DNA from: Pseudoxanthomonas sp.
Lineage (GTDB): Bacteria; Pseudomonadota; Gammaproteobacteria; Xanthomonadales; Xanthomonadaceae
Length of the DNA stretch: 64,000 nucleotides
Direction: 5' to 3'
NCBI RefSeq assembly: GCF_002863005.1
Contig: NZ_PKDG01000052.1
Span: 62,001-126,000, forward strand
Positions 28,433-36,146 of the stretch are shown here, in pieces. Within the stretch, counting starts at the first letter, position 1. Each line of letters starts with the position of its first letter. The notes beneath the pieces are model-generated. The model was not told where the DNA came from. It made no database searches and saw nothing but the letters and a program-made list of their open reading frames with translations. Made by a program: the position numbers and the translations under genes.

Positions 28433-28798
28433 TCACAGGACGGGCTCCCCGATGTCGGCCCGCTGGCGGCGGGTCAGTCGCGCGAAGGCATGGCGGTACG
28501 ACCACGCCACCAGCTCCGTGAGGTAGGCGCTGGGCACGGAGGACACGTCCACGACCGTGACCCAGCGATGGTGCCCCAGCCAGCGCGCCGGCTTGATGCC
28601 GGGCTGGTCGGTCAGTTCCAGGAAGCGCTCCGGCGAGACCTTGACGCTGAAGCGCCAGCGCTCCGGTTCACTGGTCTTGAAGTAGGCGAAGCGCTTGCCG
28701 CCGACGGCATACACCAGAATGTTGGCGGGCGGTGCGTGCAATTCCTCCACGGAGCCGGGAAGGGAACGGCAGTGGCGTTTGAGGGCGGCGACGTCCAT
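28433..28798 (-). CDS. MmcQ/YjbR family protein
   Basis: A 121-residue protein that opens with ALKRHCRSLPGSVEE and carries YAVGGKRFAYF, SVKVSPERFLEL and the late helix LVAWSYRHAFARL, all typical of the MmcQ/YjbR family with a CyaY-like fold. Family members are proposed to bind DNA, but a role has not been settled. It stands alone, 120 bases upstream of the VOC gene on the same strand. Confidence 0.88.
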   Translation of the reverse strand: MDVAALKRHCRSLPGSVEELHAPPANILVYAVGGKRFAYFKTSEPERWRFSVKVSPERFLELTDQPGIKPARWLGHHRWVTVVDVSSVPSAYLTELVAWSYRHAFARLTRRQRADIGEPVL

Positions 28799-28934
28799 GC
28801 ATGGATGCTAGCGCCGCGATGGGTTGCATGGTGTGCGGACGGTGTGGGTCGAGGGCGGCGGGTGTCCTAAAGCGGATGCCGCCGTTGCAGCCCGCGGAGT
28901 ACACCGCCGCTTGCGCCTGAATTCTGGTGACGTG

Positions 28935-28976
28935 TGGCGATCTGGAAAAGGTACTCTGAGCCCTGTTTCGGTTTCG
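28935..28976 (+). repeat. 42-bp direct repeat, copy 1
   Basis: This segment (TGGCGATCTGGAAAAGGTAC onward) is repeated without mismatch at 29592-29633. It sits 20 bases before the AT-richer lipoprotein gene. Its core GGAAAAGGTACTCTGA also occurs in near-inverted form at 29477-29501. Confidence 0.95.
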
Positions 28977-28996
28977 GAAAATCGGGAGCATTCAAG

Positions 28997-29470
28997 ATGA
29001 GTGCAGTGAGAAAAAGTGTCGCTTCGCAGTCGACGGTGTTGTGTTTTCTTATGGCGTTGGCGTGTGCCGCATCTCTTCTTTCCTGTAAGCGATATGGCAC
29101 GGACGTCGAAGTTGATACTGTCGAAGGAAAAGAGTTCATAGTTACTGTCAGTAACAGATCTGAAGATGCGCTGGTGATTGATGACCGCTTGTTTAGTCTG
29201 AGTGCGGAGTCTTCTGTCAAAGTGGAAGTTGCGCGTCCTGGCGGAGCGGTTGTCGCGCCGTGCGGTTACCTTGACTACGTAGGCACCGGATCTCGTTTGT
29301 CTTTGTCGCCTGGCGACGAAGTAGTCCTGCGCGTTCAGTTGACGGCACTGACAGCCACGCGCTGCCTTACTCCAGAAGAGGAGTACCTGTTCAGAGCTTT
29401 GCTGGTTGCAGGCAATGAAGTTGTATCTCGAACTGATTGGATGCCTTTTAAGGCGGCATCTCTCGAATGA
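28997..29470 (+). CDS. Small lipoprotein, AT-richer than its surroundings
   Basis: ATG 28997 follows CGGGAG and gives a 157-residue protein with a lipoprotein signal ending in SLLSC (lipobox), so it is likely anchored by a lipid at the mature cysteine. The mature part is beta-rich (EFIVTVSNRSEDALVI, GDEVVLRVQLTALT) with two further cysteines, like small Ig-fold envelope proteins. The family is not recognised. The codons and base composition differ clearly from the flanking genes (many A/T third positions), and 42-bp direct repeats lie on both sides, which suggests acquisition. Confidence 0.75.
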   Translation: MSAVRKSVASQSTVLCFLMALACAASLLSCKRYGTDVEVDTVEGKEFIVTVSNRSEDALVIDDRLFSLSAESSVKVEVARPGGAVVAPCGYLDYVGTGSRLSLSPGDEVVLRVQLTALTATRCLTPEEEYLFRALLVAGNEVVSRTDWMPFKAASLE

Positions 29471-29476
29471 CTCCGA

Positions 29477-29501
29477 GACAGGGGTCAGAGTAGTTTTTTC
29501 C
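29477..29501 (-). repeat. Inverted, diverged copy of the repeat core
   Basis: GACAGGGGTCAGAGTAG followed by a T run is, read on the minus strand, nearly the same as GGAAAAGGTACTCTGAGCCC of the two 42-bp repeats. The GGGGTCAGAGTA core is a dispersed repeat that I recall from other genomes carrying REP-type transposases. Confidence 0.7.
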
Positions 29502-29517
29502 TTCTTCTCTAAAGCAT

Positions 29518-29545
29518 AAGGCCCGCATCAGCGGGCCTTGTTGTG
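29518..29545 (+). terminator. Rho-independent terminator after the lipoprotein gene
   Basis: A perfect 9-bp stem AAGGCCCGC/GCGGGCCTT with loop ATCA is followed by GTTGTG; it lies 47 bases downstream of the lipoprotein stop. Confidence 0.8.
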
Positions 29546-29591
29546 ATCAGTCAGCCGGAAGCGAAAGGCACGGTGCGGTTCTGAAGATGCA

Positions 29592-29633
29592 TGGCGATCT
29601 GGAAAAGGTACTCTGAGCCCTGTTTCGGTTTCG
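29592..29633 (+). repeat. 42-bp direct repeat, copy 2
   Basis: An exact copy of 28935-28976, 657 bases further on, lying 13 bases before the start of the next gene. Recombination between the copies would remove exactly the lipoprotein gene and its terminator. Confidence 0.95.
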
Positions 29634-29646
29634 CATGGAGCCCGTC

Positions 29647-30039
<393 letters not shown>

Positions 30040-30146
30040 GCACGGGATGGAAGCGTGGATGATTGAGGGCATAGGCGGGGATGGAGCAGTGTGAAACCCC
30101 ATCATCGCGTTACGTCGTAGCCCTCTCGGCATCACTGCCCATGGGT

Positions 30147-30439
30147 GCTGGGATTGCGCTTCGCTTCATCCCAGCCTACGGCAGGGTGGCGGGATGATTC
30201 GTAGGCTGGGATGGAGCATCGCGGAATCCCAGCGTCGCGATGCATGGTTGTCCGGGCCGCATCACCGTCCATGGGTGCTGGGATTGCGCTTCGCTCCATC
30301 CCAGCCTACGGCAGGGTGGCGGGACGACTCGTAGGCTGGGATGGAGCATCGCGGAATCCCAGCGTCGCGATGCATGGTTGTCCGGGCCGCATCACCGTCC
30401 ATGGGTGCTGGGATTACGCTTCGCTCCATCCCAGCCTAC
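30147..30439. repeat. REP-like palindromes in 130-bp tandem units, left array
   Basis: Five palindromic units alternate in orientation: GCTGGGATT...ATCCCAGCCTAC at 30147-30179, 30277-30309 and 30407-30439, and the reverse form GTAGGCTGGGAT...AATCCCAGC at 30201-30233 and 30331-30363. Each can fold into a hairpin. Successive same-way units are exactly 130 bases apart and the spacers are nearly identical, so the array grew by tandem duplication. The last unit overlaps the stop codon of the REP-associated transposase. The gap 30040-30435 holds nothing else. Confidence 0.92.
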
Positions 30440-30954
30440 GGAGGGGGCGGGCATGATGCGCTGCCCCACTCCTTGGTATAAACCCCGCGTGCGACCCAGC
30501 GGTGGAAGGAGGAGTACGGCCAATCGCATGCGCTGGCCGCGTGTCCGTGTTTGACGGGGTTGAAGTGGATGTAGTCCAGGTGGCGGGCGTGATCGGCATC
30601 GTCGCGGATCAGATGTTCCCAGTAGCGGCGCTGCCAGACGCCACGCTCGCCTCTGCGCTGGCGGCTTGCATTCGGCAGTACATCATCTGCCACCTGAGCC
30701 GCGAAGCGCGTCTTGATCAATCGCCATCGCATCGGGTAGTCGAAATCGCCGGGTGGAAGTCTCCACAGGCAATGCAGATGGTCCGGTAACACGACGATGG
30801 CATCGACCTGCACGGGGTGATCGGCTAACGTCCTGCGAAAGGCATCGCGCAGCGCATCGATGTGTTCAGTCAGCGTGCTGCGCTTCCGGTCCGCCAGATT
30901 CACGGTGAAGAAGTAACAGCCGCCGGGCGTCCTGTCCCGAAGATAGGTCCTCAT
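30436..30954 (-). CDS. REP-associated tyrosine transposase (RAYT)
   Basis: A 172-residue Y1/HUH single-strand transposase. The HUH motif is DHLH (58-61) in VVLPDHLHCLWRLP; later come VWQRRYWEHLIRDD and HLDYIHFNPVKHG, with conserved tyrosines at 111 and 128, one of which is the nucleophile. Enzymes of this group move or amplify REP palindromes rather than themselves. It is flanked on both sides by GCTGGGAT palindromes of one family, which are its likely substrate. The frame is intact. Confidence 0.95.
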   Translation of the reverse strand: MRTYLRDRTPGGCYFFTVNLADRKRSTLTEHIDALRDAFRRTLADHPVQVDAIVVLPDHLHCLWRLPPGDFDYPMRWRLIKTRFAAQVADDVLPNASRQRRGERGVWQRRYWEHLIRDDADHARHLDYIHFNPVKHGHAASACDWPYSSFHRWVARGVYTKEWGSASCPPPP

Positions 30955-31005
30955 CGCACGAGGGTAGCGGGGATCGCAGTGCTATTCCACGATGACAGGA
31001 TCGTC

Positions 31006-31244
31006 GTAGGCTGGGATCGAGCAACGCGTAATCCCAGCATCGCGGTGCATCGTTGTCCGTGCCGCATCACAGAACGTGGGTGCTGGGATTGCGCTTCGCT
31101 TCATCCCAGCCTACGTCAGGGTGGCGGGATAGTTTGTAGGCTGGGATGGAGCAGCGCGGAATCCCAGCATCGCGGTAAATCGTTGTCCGGGCCGCATCAC
31201 CGTCCATGGATGCTGGGATTACGCTTCGCTTCATCCCATCCTAC
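31006..31244. repeat. REP-like palindromes, right array
   Basis: The same palindrome family continues on the other side of the RAYT gene: GTAGGCTGGGAT forms at 31006-31038 and 31136-31168, and the opposite form at 31082-31114 and 31212-31244. The 130-base period is kept. The units show more base changes than in the left array, so this side looks older. Confidence 0.92.
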
Positions 31245-31270
31245 GGTGCGGGACGATGGCGGTGGTGTCA

Positions 31271-31744
31271 TCACGGCGGCAGCCGCTTTTCCATCCGGTA
31301 GTTGTGGATGTCCACGCCTGCCAGCACCCGATCATTCCGGCCGAGAAGGGTGAAACCCTGGCGTTCGAACAGGGGGCGGGCGAGTTCGCTGGCTTCGACG
31401 AACAGGCGGTGCAGGCCAAGATCGCGCGCCTGTGTTTCGAGGGCGGTGTACAGCAGGGTGCCGAGGTGCAGCCCTTCCGCATCCGGTGCGACGTACAGCA
31501 TGTCCAGGTGGCCGTCGGTTTCCAGTTCGGCAAAGCCGAGCACGGTGCCGGCCTGATCCTGTGCGACCACCACGATGCGGCCGTCGCTGCAGCGTGCTGC
31601 CGTGCGCGCGCTGTCGGCGGTGGCCGCCCATGCGTCGACCTGTTCGGGCGTGTACGCGCGGGGTCCGTAGTGCCGCACTGAACGGACGTAGAGGTCGGTC
31701 AGTGCGGTCGCGTCGGCGGGTTGGTAGCGACGGAGCATGGGCAT
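31271..31744 (-). CDS. GNAT family N-acetyltransferase
   Basis: A GCN5-type acetyltransferase of about 157 residues. Motif A, which binds acetyl-CoA, reads LDMLYVAPDAEGLHLGTLL, followed by the conserved helix and HRLFVEASELARPLFERQGF. The N-terminus (MLRRYQPADATALTDLYV) is typical; starts at 31738, 31744 or 31798 are all in frame. The substrate is unknown. It sits between the REP-like array and the 42-bp tandem repeat. Confidence 0.88.
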   Translation of the reverse strand: MPMLRRYQPADATALTDLYVRSVRHYGPRAYTPEQVDAWAATADSARTAARCSDGRIVVVAQDQAGTVLGFAELETDGHLDMLYVAPDAEGLHLGTLLYTALETQARDLGLHRLFVEASELARPLFERQGFTLLGRNDRVLAGVDIHNYRMEKRLPP

Positions 31745-31823
31745 GCGATGGGGTGCTGAGGGCGCTTGTTGGCCGCCATTCTGCCTGCCTCTACTCACAC
31801 ATGGCCCGACGCAAGCGCTGAAA

Positions 31824-32117
31824 AGGTCCGCTCTTCTCTCACTAAGGGTGTCGCGAGGACGAAAGAGGTCCGTTCTTCTCTCACTAAGGGTGTTGCGAGG
31901 ACCGAAGAGGTCCGTTCTTCTCTCACTAAGGGTGTCGCGAGGACCAGAGAGGTCCGTTCTTCTCTCACTAAGGGTGTCGTGAGGACCAAAGAGGCCCGTT
32001 CTTCTCTCACTAAGGATGTCGCGAGAACCAAAAAGGCCCGTTCTTCTCTCACTAAGGATGTCGCGAGGACCAGAGAGGCCCGTTCTTCTCTCACCAAGCC
32101 TGTCGCGAGCGCCGGAA
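31824..32117. repeat. 42-bp tandem repeat, seven copies
   Basis: The unit TTCTTCTCTCACTAAGGGTG plus TCGCGAGGACC and a variable AGAG-type joint recurs with the core TCTTCTCTC starting at 31832, 31874, 31916, 31958, 32000, 32042 and 32084, an exact 42-base period. Changes are few and cluster in the joint and in the last copies. Because 42 is a multiple of three, frames stay open on both strands, but I do not regard them as genes. It fills most of the 392-base gap between the GNAT and epimerase genes. Confidence 0.95.
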
Positions 32118-32136
32118 AGCCTCGCGCATCCCGTGA

Positions 32137-33036
32137 TCAGTCGACCGGGTCATGCAGCAGGTCGTCCAGCGCTGCGTCCAGCGTCGGAAACCGGAACGTG
32201 AATCCTTCGGCCAGCGCGTGTGCGGGCAGCACGCGTTGGCCGGTCAGCAGCAGCTGCGACATTTCGCCGAATCCCGCCTTCAGCGCGAACGCCGGGGTCG
32301 GCAACAGGGCGGGGCGATGGAGCGCCTTGCCCAGGGTGCGGGCGAAGTCGCGGTTGGTCACCGGCTCGGGTGCGGTGCCGTTGTAGGCACCGCCGGTCTG
32401 GTCGCGTTCCAGCAGCCATCGGATCATGCCGACCAGATCGTCGCGATGGATCCAGCTCATCCACTGCCGGCCGTCGCCCATCGGTCCACCGACGCCCAGC
32501 CGGAAAGGCGGCAGCATCTTCGCCAGGGCGCCGCCGTCGGTGCCGAGCACGATGCCGGTTCGCACGCGGCAGGTGCGTACGTCCAGACCTTCGGCCTGCA
32601 TGGCCTCGGTTTCCCAGTCGCGGCACAGGTGGGCCGCGAAGTCGTCGCCCGGGGTGGCCGACTCGTCCAGCGCTTCATCGCCGCGCGGGCCGTAGTAGCC
32701 GATGGCCGAACCCGACACCAGCACGCGCGGTCGTACCGACTGGCGCGCCATCCAGGCGATCAGGCTGCGCGTGGTGTCGAGGCGGGACGCGCGGAAGATG
32801 GCCTTGCGCGTCGCATTCCAGCGGCCGGCCATCAGCGGTTCGCCGGCCAGGTTGACCACCGCTTCCACGTCGCGCGCGTCTTCCAGCGTGGCCAGCGTCC
32901 GCACCGGTGCCGGCAGTGTGCCGCGCGCACGGGCGGGGTCGCGGGTGAGCACGCTCAGAGTGTGGCCGGCCTGCAGCAGCCGGGCACAGAGCGCCTGGCC
33001 GATGAAGCCGGTACCGCCGGTGATCAGAACATGCAT
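32137..33036 (-). CDS. TIGR01777 family NAD(P)-dependent epimerase (YfcH-like)
   Basis: An extended short-chain dehydrogenase of 299 residues. The Rossmann glycine motif GGTGFIGQ is at the N-terminus, followed by VVNLAGEPLMAGRW and SGSAIGYYGPRGDE, with the YYG catalytic region typical of the group. The C-terminal part carries the extra DUF1731 domain (LLTGQRVLPAHALAEGFTFRFP). The physiological substrate of YfcH-type proteins is unknown. The gene ends about 20 bases from the tandem repeat. Confidence 0.92.
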   Translation of the reverse strand: MHVLITGGTGFIGQALCARLLQAGHTLSVLTRDPARARGTLPAPVRTLATLEDARDVEAVVNLAGEPLMAGRWNATRKAIFRASRLDTTRSLIAWMARQSVRPRVLVSGSAIGYYGPRGDEALDESATPGDDFAAHLCRDWETEAMQAEGLDVRTCRVRTGIVLGTDGGALAKMLPPFRLGVGGPMGDGRQWMSWIHRDDLVGMIRWLLERDQTGGAYNGTAPEPVTNRDFARTLGKALHRPALLPTPAFALKAGFGEMSQLLLTGQRVLPAHALAEGFTFRFPTLDAALDDLLHDPVD

Positions 33037-33152
33037 GCGCGGTCTCGCGGGGAATCCGGGGCAGCATACGCAGGGGCGTGTGTTGCGGATGTGGAACGGA
33101 CCGTGGAGGGCGGGCGACGGTCCTGCCCGGGCGTGGTCACTACACTAGGCAC

Positions 33153-33848
33153 ATGTCACCGCTCCCCCTGCTCCTGCTGCCCGGTCTGCTGTGCGACGCG
33201 CGCCTGTGGCGCGACCCCGCCGAGGCGCTGGCCGACATCGCCCCGGTGCACCAGGCCGACCTGACCCGGGACGACAGCGTGGCCGGCATGGCCGCCCGCG
33301 TGCTGGCGACCGCGCCGCCCGTGTTCGCGCTGGCGGCGTTGTCGATGGGGGGCTACGTGGCGTTCGAGATCCTGCGGCAGGCACCGGAGCGCGTCGCGCG
33401 GCTGGCGCTGCTGGACACCAGTGCGCGGCTGGATCCCCCCAAGCGCCGGCTGGTGCGCCAGGCCGGGCTGGCGCTGGCGGAGGCCGGGCGCTTCGCCGGC
33501 GTCACCCGCAAGCTGCTGCCGCAGCTGGTGCACGAAAGCCGCGTGGACAGCGACGTGGGCGAGGACGTGATGGCGATGGCGCAGCGCGTCGGGCGCGAGG
33601 CCTTCCTGCGCCAGCAGCGTGCCATCCTCGACCGCCCCGATTCGGAACCGCTGCTGCCCACCATCGCCGTGCCCACCCTGCTCGGCGTGGGCGAGGACGA
33701 TCGCATGACGCTGCCGGAGGAAACCCGGCTGATGCATGCGCGCATTCCCGGCGCACGCCTGCACGTGTTCCCGCGCTGCGGCCACCTGCCGCCGATGGAA
33801 GTGCCTCAGGACACCACGGCCGTGCTGCGCGAGTGGCTGACGGCATGA
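33153..33848 (+). CDS. Alpha/beta hydrolase
   Basis: The start at ATG 33153 gives MSPLPLLLLPGLLCD, the opening strand of the fold with its oxyanion LLPGLL. The nucleophile is the Ser in AALSMGGYVA; the late DDRMTLPEE segment and CGHLPPMEVP supply Asp and His. The 231-residue length is the single-domain form. It lies 37 bases before the 6-phosphogluconate dehydrogenase gene and is likely co-transcribed. The substrate is unknown. Confidence 0.9.
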   Translation: MSPLPLLLLPGLLCDARLWRDPAEALADIAPVHQADLTRDDSVAGMAARVLATAPPVFALAALSMGGYVAFEILRQAPERVARLALLDTSARLDPPKRRLVRQAGLALAEAGRFAGVTRKLLPQLVHESRVDSDVGEDVMAMAQRVGREAFLRQQRAILDRPDSEPLLPTIAVPTLLGVGEDDRMTLPEETRLMHARIPGARLHVFPRCGHLPPMEVPQDTTAVLREWLTA

Positions 33849-33885
33849 CCCCTTTCTTTCCTTCTGCAGATACCCGGGAGTACAC

Positions 33886-34794
33886 ATGGAACTGGCGATG
33901 ATCGGACTCGGGCGCATGGGCGCCAACATGGCCGAACGGCTGGTGCGCGGCGGCCATGCCGTGCGCGGCTACGATCCGGGCGAGGCGGCCCGCCAGCAGG
34001 CCGAAGCGCGCGGCATCGTGCCGCATGCCAGCCTGCAGAACGCCGTGGCGGCGCTGCCTTCGCCGCGCGTGGTGTGGCTGATGGTGCCCGCCGGACAGGT
34101 GGTGGACGACACGCTGGCGCAGCTGCGCCCGCTGCTCGGCGCGGGCGACGTCGTCATCGACGGTGGCAACTCCTACTACAAGGACAGCCAGCGCCGCGCG
34201 CTGGAACTCGGCGCCGCCGGCATCCACTACCTCGATTGCGGCACCAGCGGCGGCGTGTGGGGGCTGGCCGAAGGCTACAGCCTGATGATCGGCGGAGACG
34301 TGGATGCCGCGCATGCGCTGGCGCCGGTATTCGCCACGCTCGCGCCCACGCCGCAGACCGGCTGGGGACGGGTGGGGCCGAGCGGCGCGGGCCACTTCGC
34401 CAAGATGATCCACAACGGCATCGAATACGGAATGATGCAGGCCTACGCCGAAGGCTTCGCCATCCTCGAGAAGAAGGAGGCGATGGACTTCGACCTGGCG
34501 GGACTGGCGGAAATCTGGCGGCACGGCAGCGTGGTGCGCTCGTGGCTGCTCGACCTGACCGCCGATGCCCTGAAGAAGAATCCGGCGATGGACGGCATCG
34601 CCCCGTATGTGGCGGACTCCGGCGAGGGCCGCTGGACGGTGGCAGAGGCGATCGACCTGGACGTGTCCGCGCCGGTGATCACGATGTCGCTGCTGGAGCG
34701 CCTGCGCTCGCGCGAACACGACGCCTATGCCGACAAGCTGCTGTCGGCGATGCGCAACGAGTTCGGCGGCCATGCCGTGAAGAAGGCGGACTGA
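33886..34794 (+). CDS. gnd: 6-phosphogluconate dehydrogenase, short decarboxylating form
   Basis: A 302-residue enzyme of the short (YqeC/GndA-type) class, compared with about 470 for the long form. The NAD(P) motif is GLGRMGANMAERL, followed by DGGNSYYKDS, the substrate signature LDCGTSGGVWG and the catalytic Lys/Asn in FAKMIHNGIEYG. It converts 6-phosphogluconate to ribulose 5-phosphate in the oxidative pentose phosphate pathway. A GGGAG lies 5 bases before ATG 33886. Cofactor preference (NAD or NADP) is not settled from sequence. Confidence 0.93.
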   Translation: MELAMIGLGRMGANMAERLVRGGHAVRGYDPGEAARQQAEARGIVPHASLQNAVAALPSPRVVWLMVPAGQVVDDTLAQLRPLLGAGDVVIDGGNSYYKDSQRRALELGAAGIHYLDCGTSGGVWGLAEGYSLMIGGDVDAAHALAPVFATLAPTPQTGWGRVGPSGAGHFAKMIHNGIEYGMMQAYAEGFAILEKKEAMDFDLAGLAEIWRHGSVVRSWLLDLTADALKKNPAMDGIAPYVADSGEGRWTVAEAIDLDVSAPVITMSLLERLRSREHDAYADKLLSAMRNEFGGHAVKKAD

Positions 34795-34851
34795 TCACCC
34801 GGTCTTATCGCATCCGGCGCTAGCCTGTGCGCCCGATTGCAGGAGATGCCG

Positions 34852-35529
34852 ATGAAGATCCTGATGGTGCTGACCTCGCACGACCGCCTGGGCGAGACCG
34901 GGCAGAAGACTGGCTTCTGGCTGGAGGAATTCGCCGCGCCGTACTACGTGTTCAAGGAAGCCGGTGCCGACATCGTGCTGGCCTCGCCGAAGGGCGGCCA
35001 GCCGCCGCTGGACCCGAAGAGCGATGCCCCCGACGCGCAGACGGCTGCCACCGTGCGCTTCAACGAAGATGCCGAGGCGCTCTCGGCGCTGGCCAACACT
35101 CGGCCATTGAAGGACGTGGTGGACGCGGAATTCGACGCGGTGTTCTACCCCGGCGGACACGGCCCGATGTGGGACCTCGCCGAGGATGCGGATTCCATCC
35201 GCCTGATCGAACAGACCTTCTCGGCCGGCAAGCCGGTGGCGGCGGTGTGCCACGGCCCCGCCGTGTTCCGCCACCCGCGTGGCGCCCTGGGCGAGCCGCT
35301 GGTGAAGGACAAGCGCGTGACCGGGTTTTCCGATGAAGAGGAAGCGGCGGTCGGCTTGACCGACATCGTGCCGTTCTCGCTGGAAGACGCGTTGAAGCGG
35401 AACGGGGCCCGCTATGAGCGCGGGGCAGTGTGGCAGTCGTACGTGGTGACCGATGGCCGGCTGGTGACGGGGCAGAACCCCGCTTCGTCGGAAGCAGCGG
35501 CCCACGAGGTGCTGCGGCTGCTGCGCTGA
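34852..35529 (+). CDS. DJ-1/PfpI family protein (Hsp31/type 1 glutamine amidotransferase-like)
   Basis: ATG 34852 lies 6 bases after AGGAG and gives MKILMVLTSHDRLGETGQKT, the opening of the Hsp31-like branch. The nucleophile elbow is AAVCHGPAVF, with Cys followed by His, and the conserved Glu lies in the GFWLEEFAAPYY segment. Length is 225 residues. Such proteins act as glyoxalase III or protein deglycase/chaperones against reactive carbonyls; which applies here is not known. It follows gnd by 57 bases. Confidence 0.9.
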   Translation: MKILMVLTSHDRLGETGQKTGFWLEEFAAPYYVFKEAGADIVLASPKGGQPPLDPKSDAPDAQTAATVRFNEDAEALSALANTRPLKDVVDAEFDAVFYPGGHGPMWDLAEDADSIRLIEQTFSAGKPVAAVCHGPAVFRHPRGALGEPLVKDKRVTGFSDEEEAAVGLTDIVPFSLEDALKRNGARYERGAVWQSYVVTDGRLVTGQNPASSEAAAHEVLRLLR

Positions 35530-35591
35530 CGCCATTCACGGCGCCTTACTCCGGAAGGACTAGGGTGCGTCACCGATCGCAGGAGCACGAC

Positions 35592-35879
35592 ATGACGGAT
35601 GGGCCAGGGCACCTCTACACGCAGCAGGCCGACATCGCGCGCATGGAGGCGCTGATAGGCCAACTGCCGGACGAAGCAAGGGTGGAGATCGTGCTCACCG
35701 ATGGCGGCACGATCACCGGCGTGGTGCCTGCGCGTCCGACGGTGCAGGTCTTCCGCGACGCGCAGGGCGGGGAGGGATTCAACGCGGTCGTCCGCATCGA
35801 GGACCACACGCGGCCCGACGTCACCCACTACCTGTGGCTGGACCGCATCGCGTCGGTCACCGCATTGGGATCGGCCTGA
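35592..35879 (+). CDS. DUF3247 family protein
   Basis: A 95-residue protein starting 6 bases after AGGAG. Its beta-rich core (DEARVEIVLTDGGTITG, VVRIEDHTRPDVTHYLWL) has the appearance of an Sm-like or small barrel fold and matches DUF3247, a family that I recall as nearly restricted to Xanthomonadaceae. Its stop overlaps the start of the next gene (TGATG), so the two are translationally coupled. Confidence 0.85.
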   Translation: MTDGPGHLYTQQADIARMEALIGQLPDEARVEIVLTDGGTITGVVPARPTVQVFRDAQGGEGFNAVVRIEDHTRPDVTHYLWLDRIASVTALGSA

Positions 35880-36073
35880 TGCCGCACCTGCCCGCCTTCG
35901 ACATCGACTGCCCTTACTGCGGCGAGACCATCACGCTGGTGGTGGACGATTCGGGCGGCGACCAGCAGTACATCGAAGACTGCCATGTGTGCTGCAAGCC
36001 GATCGAGGTGCGCGTGCGTGTCGACGATGACGGCGCGGTCGAGGTCGATGCGTGGGGGCAGGACGACGCCTGA
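35879..36073 (+). CDS. CPXCG-motif cysteine-rich protein
   Basis: A 64-residue acidic protein with two pairs of cysteines, CPYCGE near the N-terminus and CHVCCKP in the middle, which form a likely zinc ribbon. This is the CPXCG small-protein family of proteobacteria, function unknown. Its start codon overlaps the stop of the DUF3247 gene by one base. Confidence 0.9.
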   Translation: MPHLPAFDIDCPYCGETITLVVDDSGGDQQYIEDCHVCCKPIEVRVRVDDDGAVEVDAWGQDDA

Positions 36074-36146
36074 GCCGGCAGGCAGGTTGACGCCGCGTTC
36101 GCACCGGCGCGCCTAGGCTCGCCGCTTCCTCCCGGGAGTGCGTGCG

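Noticed and set aside
30147..31244. CRISPR array or insertion sequence ends
   Set aside because: Units alternate in orientation with nearly identical spacers, which is the pattern of REP palindromes with a RAYT gene, not of CRISPR.
31824..32117. CRISPR array
   Set aside because: The 42-bp units follow each other directly without unique spacers and no cas gene is nearby.
31766..32386. Repeat protein of 14-residue units in the 42-bp tandem array, on either strand
   Set aside because: The array period is a multiple of three so frames stay open by arithmetic; no ribosome-binding site, and the frames run into the antisense of the epimerase gene.
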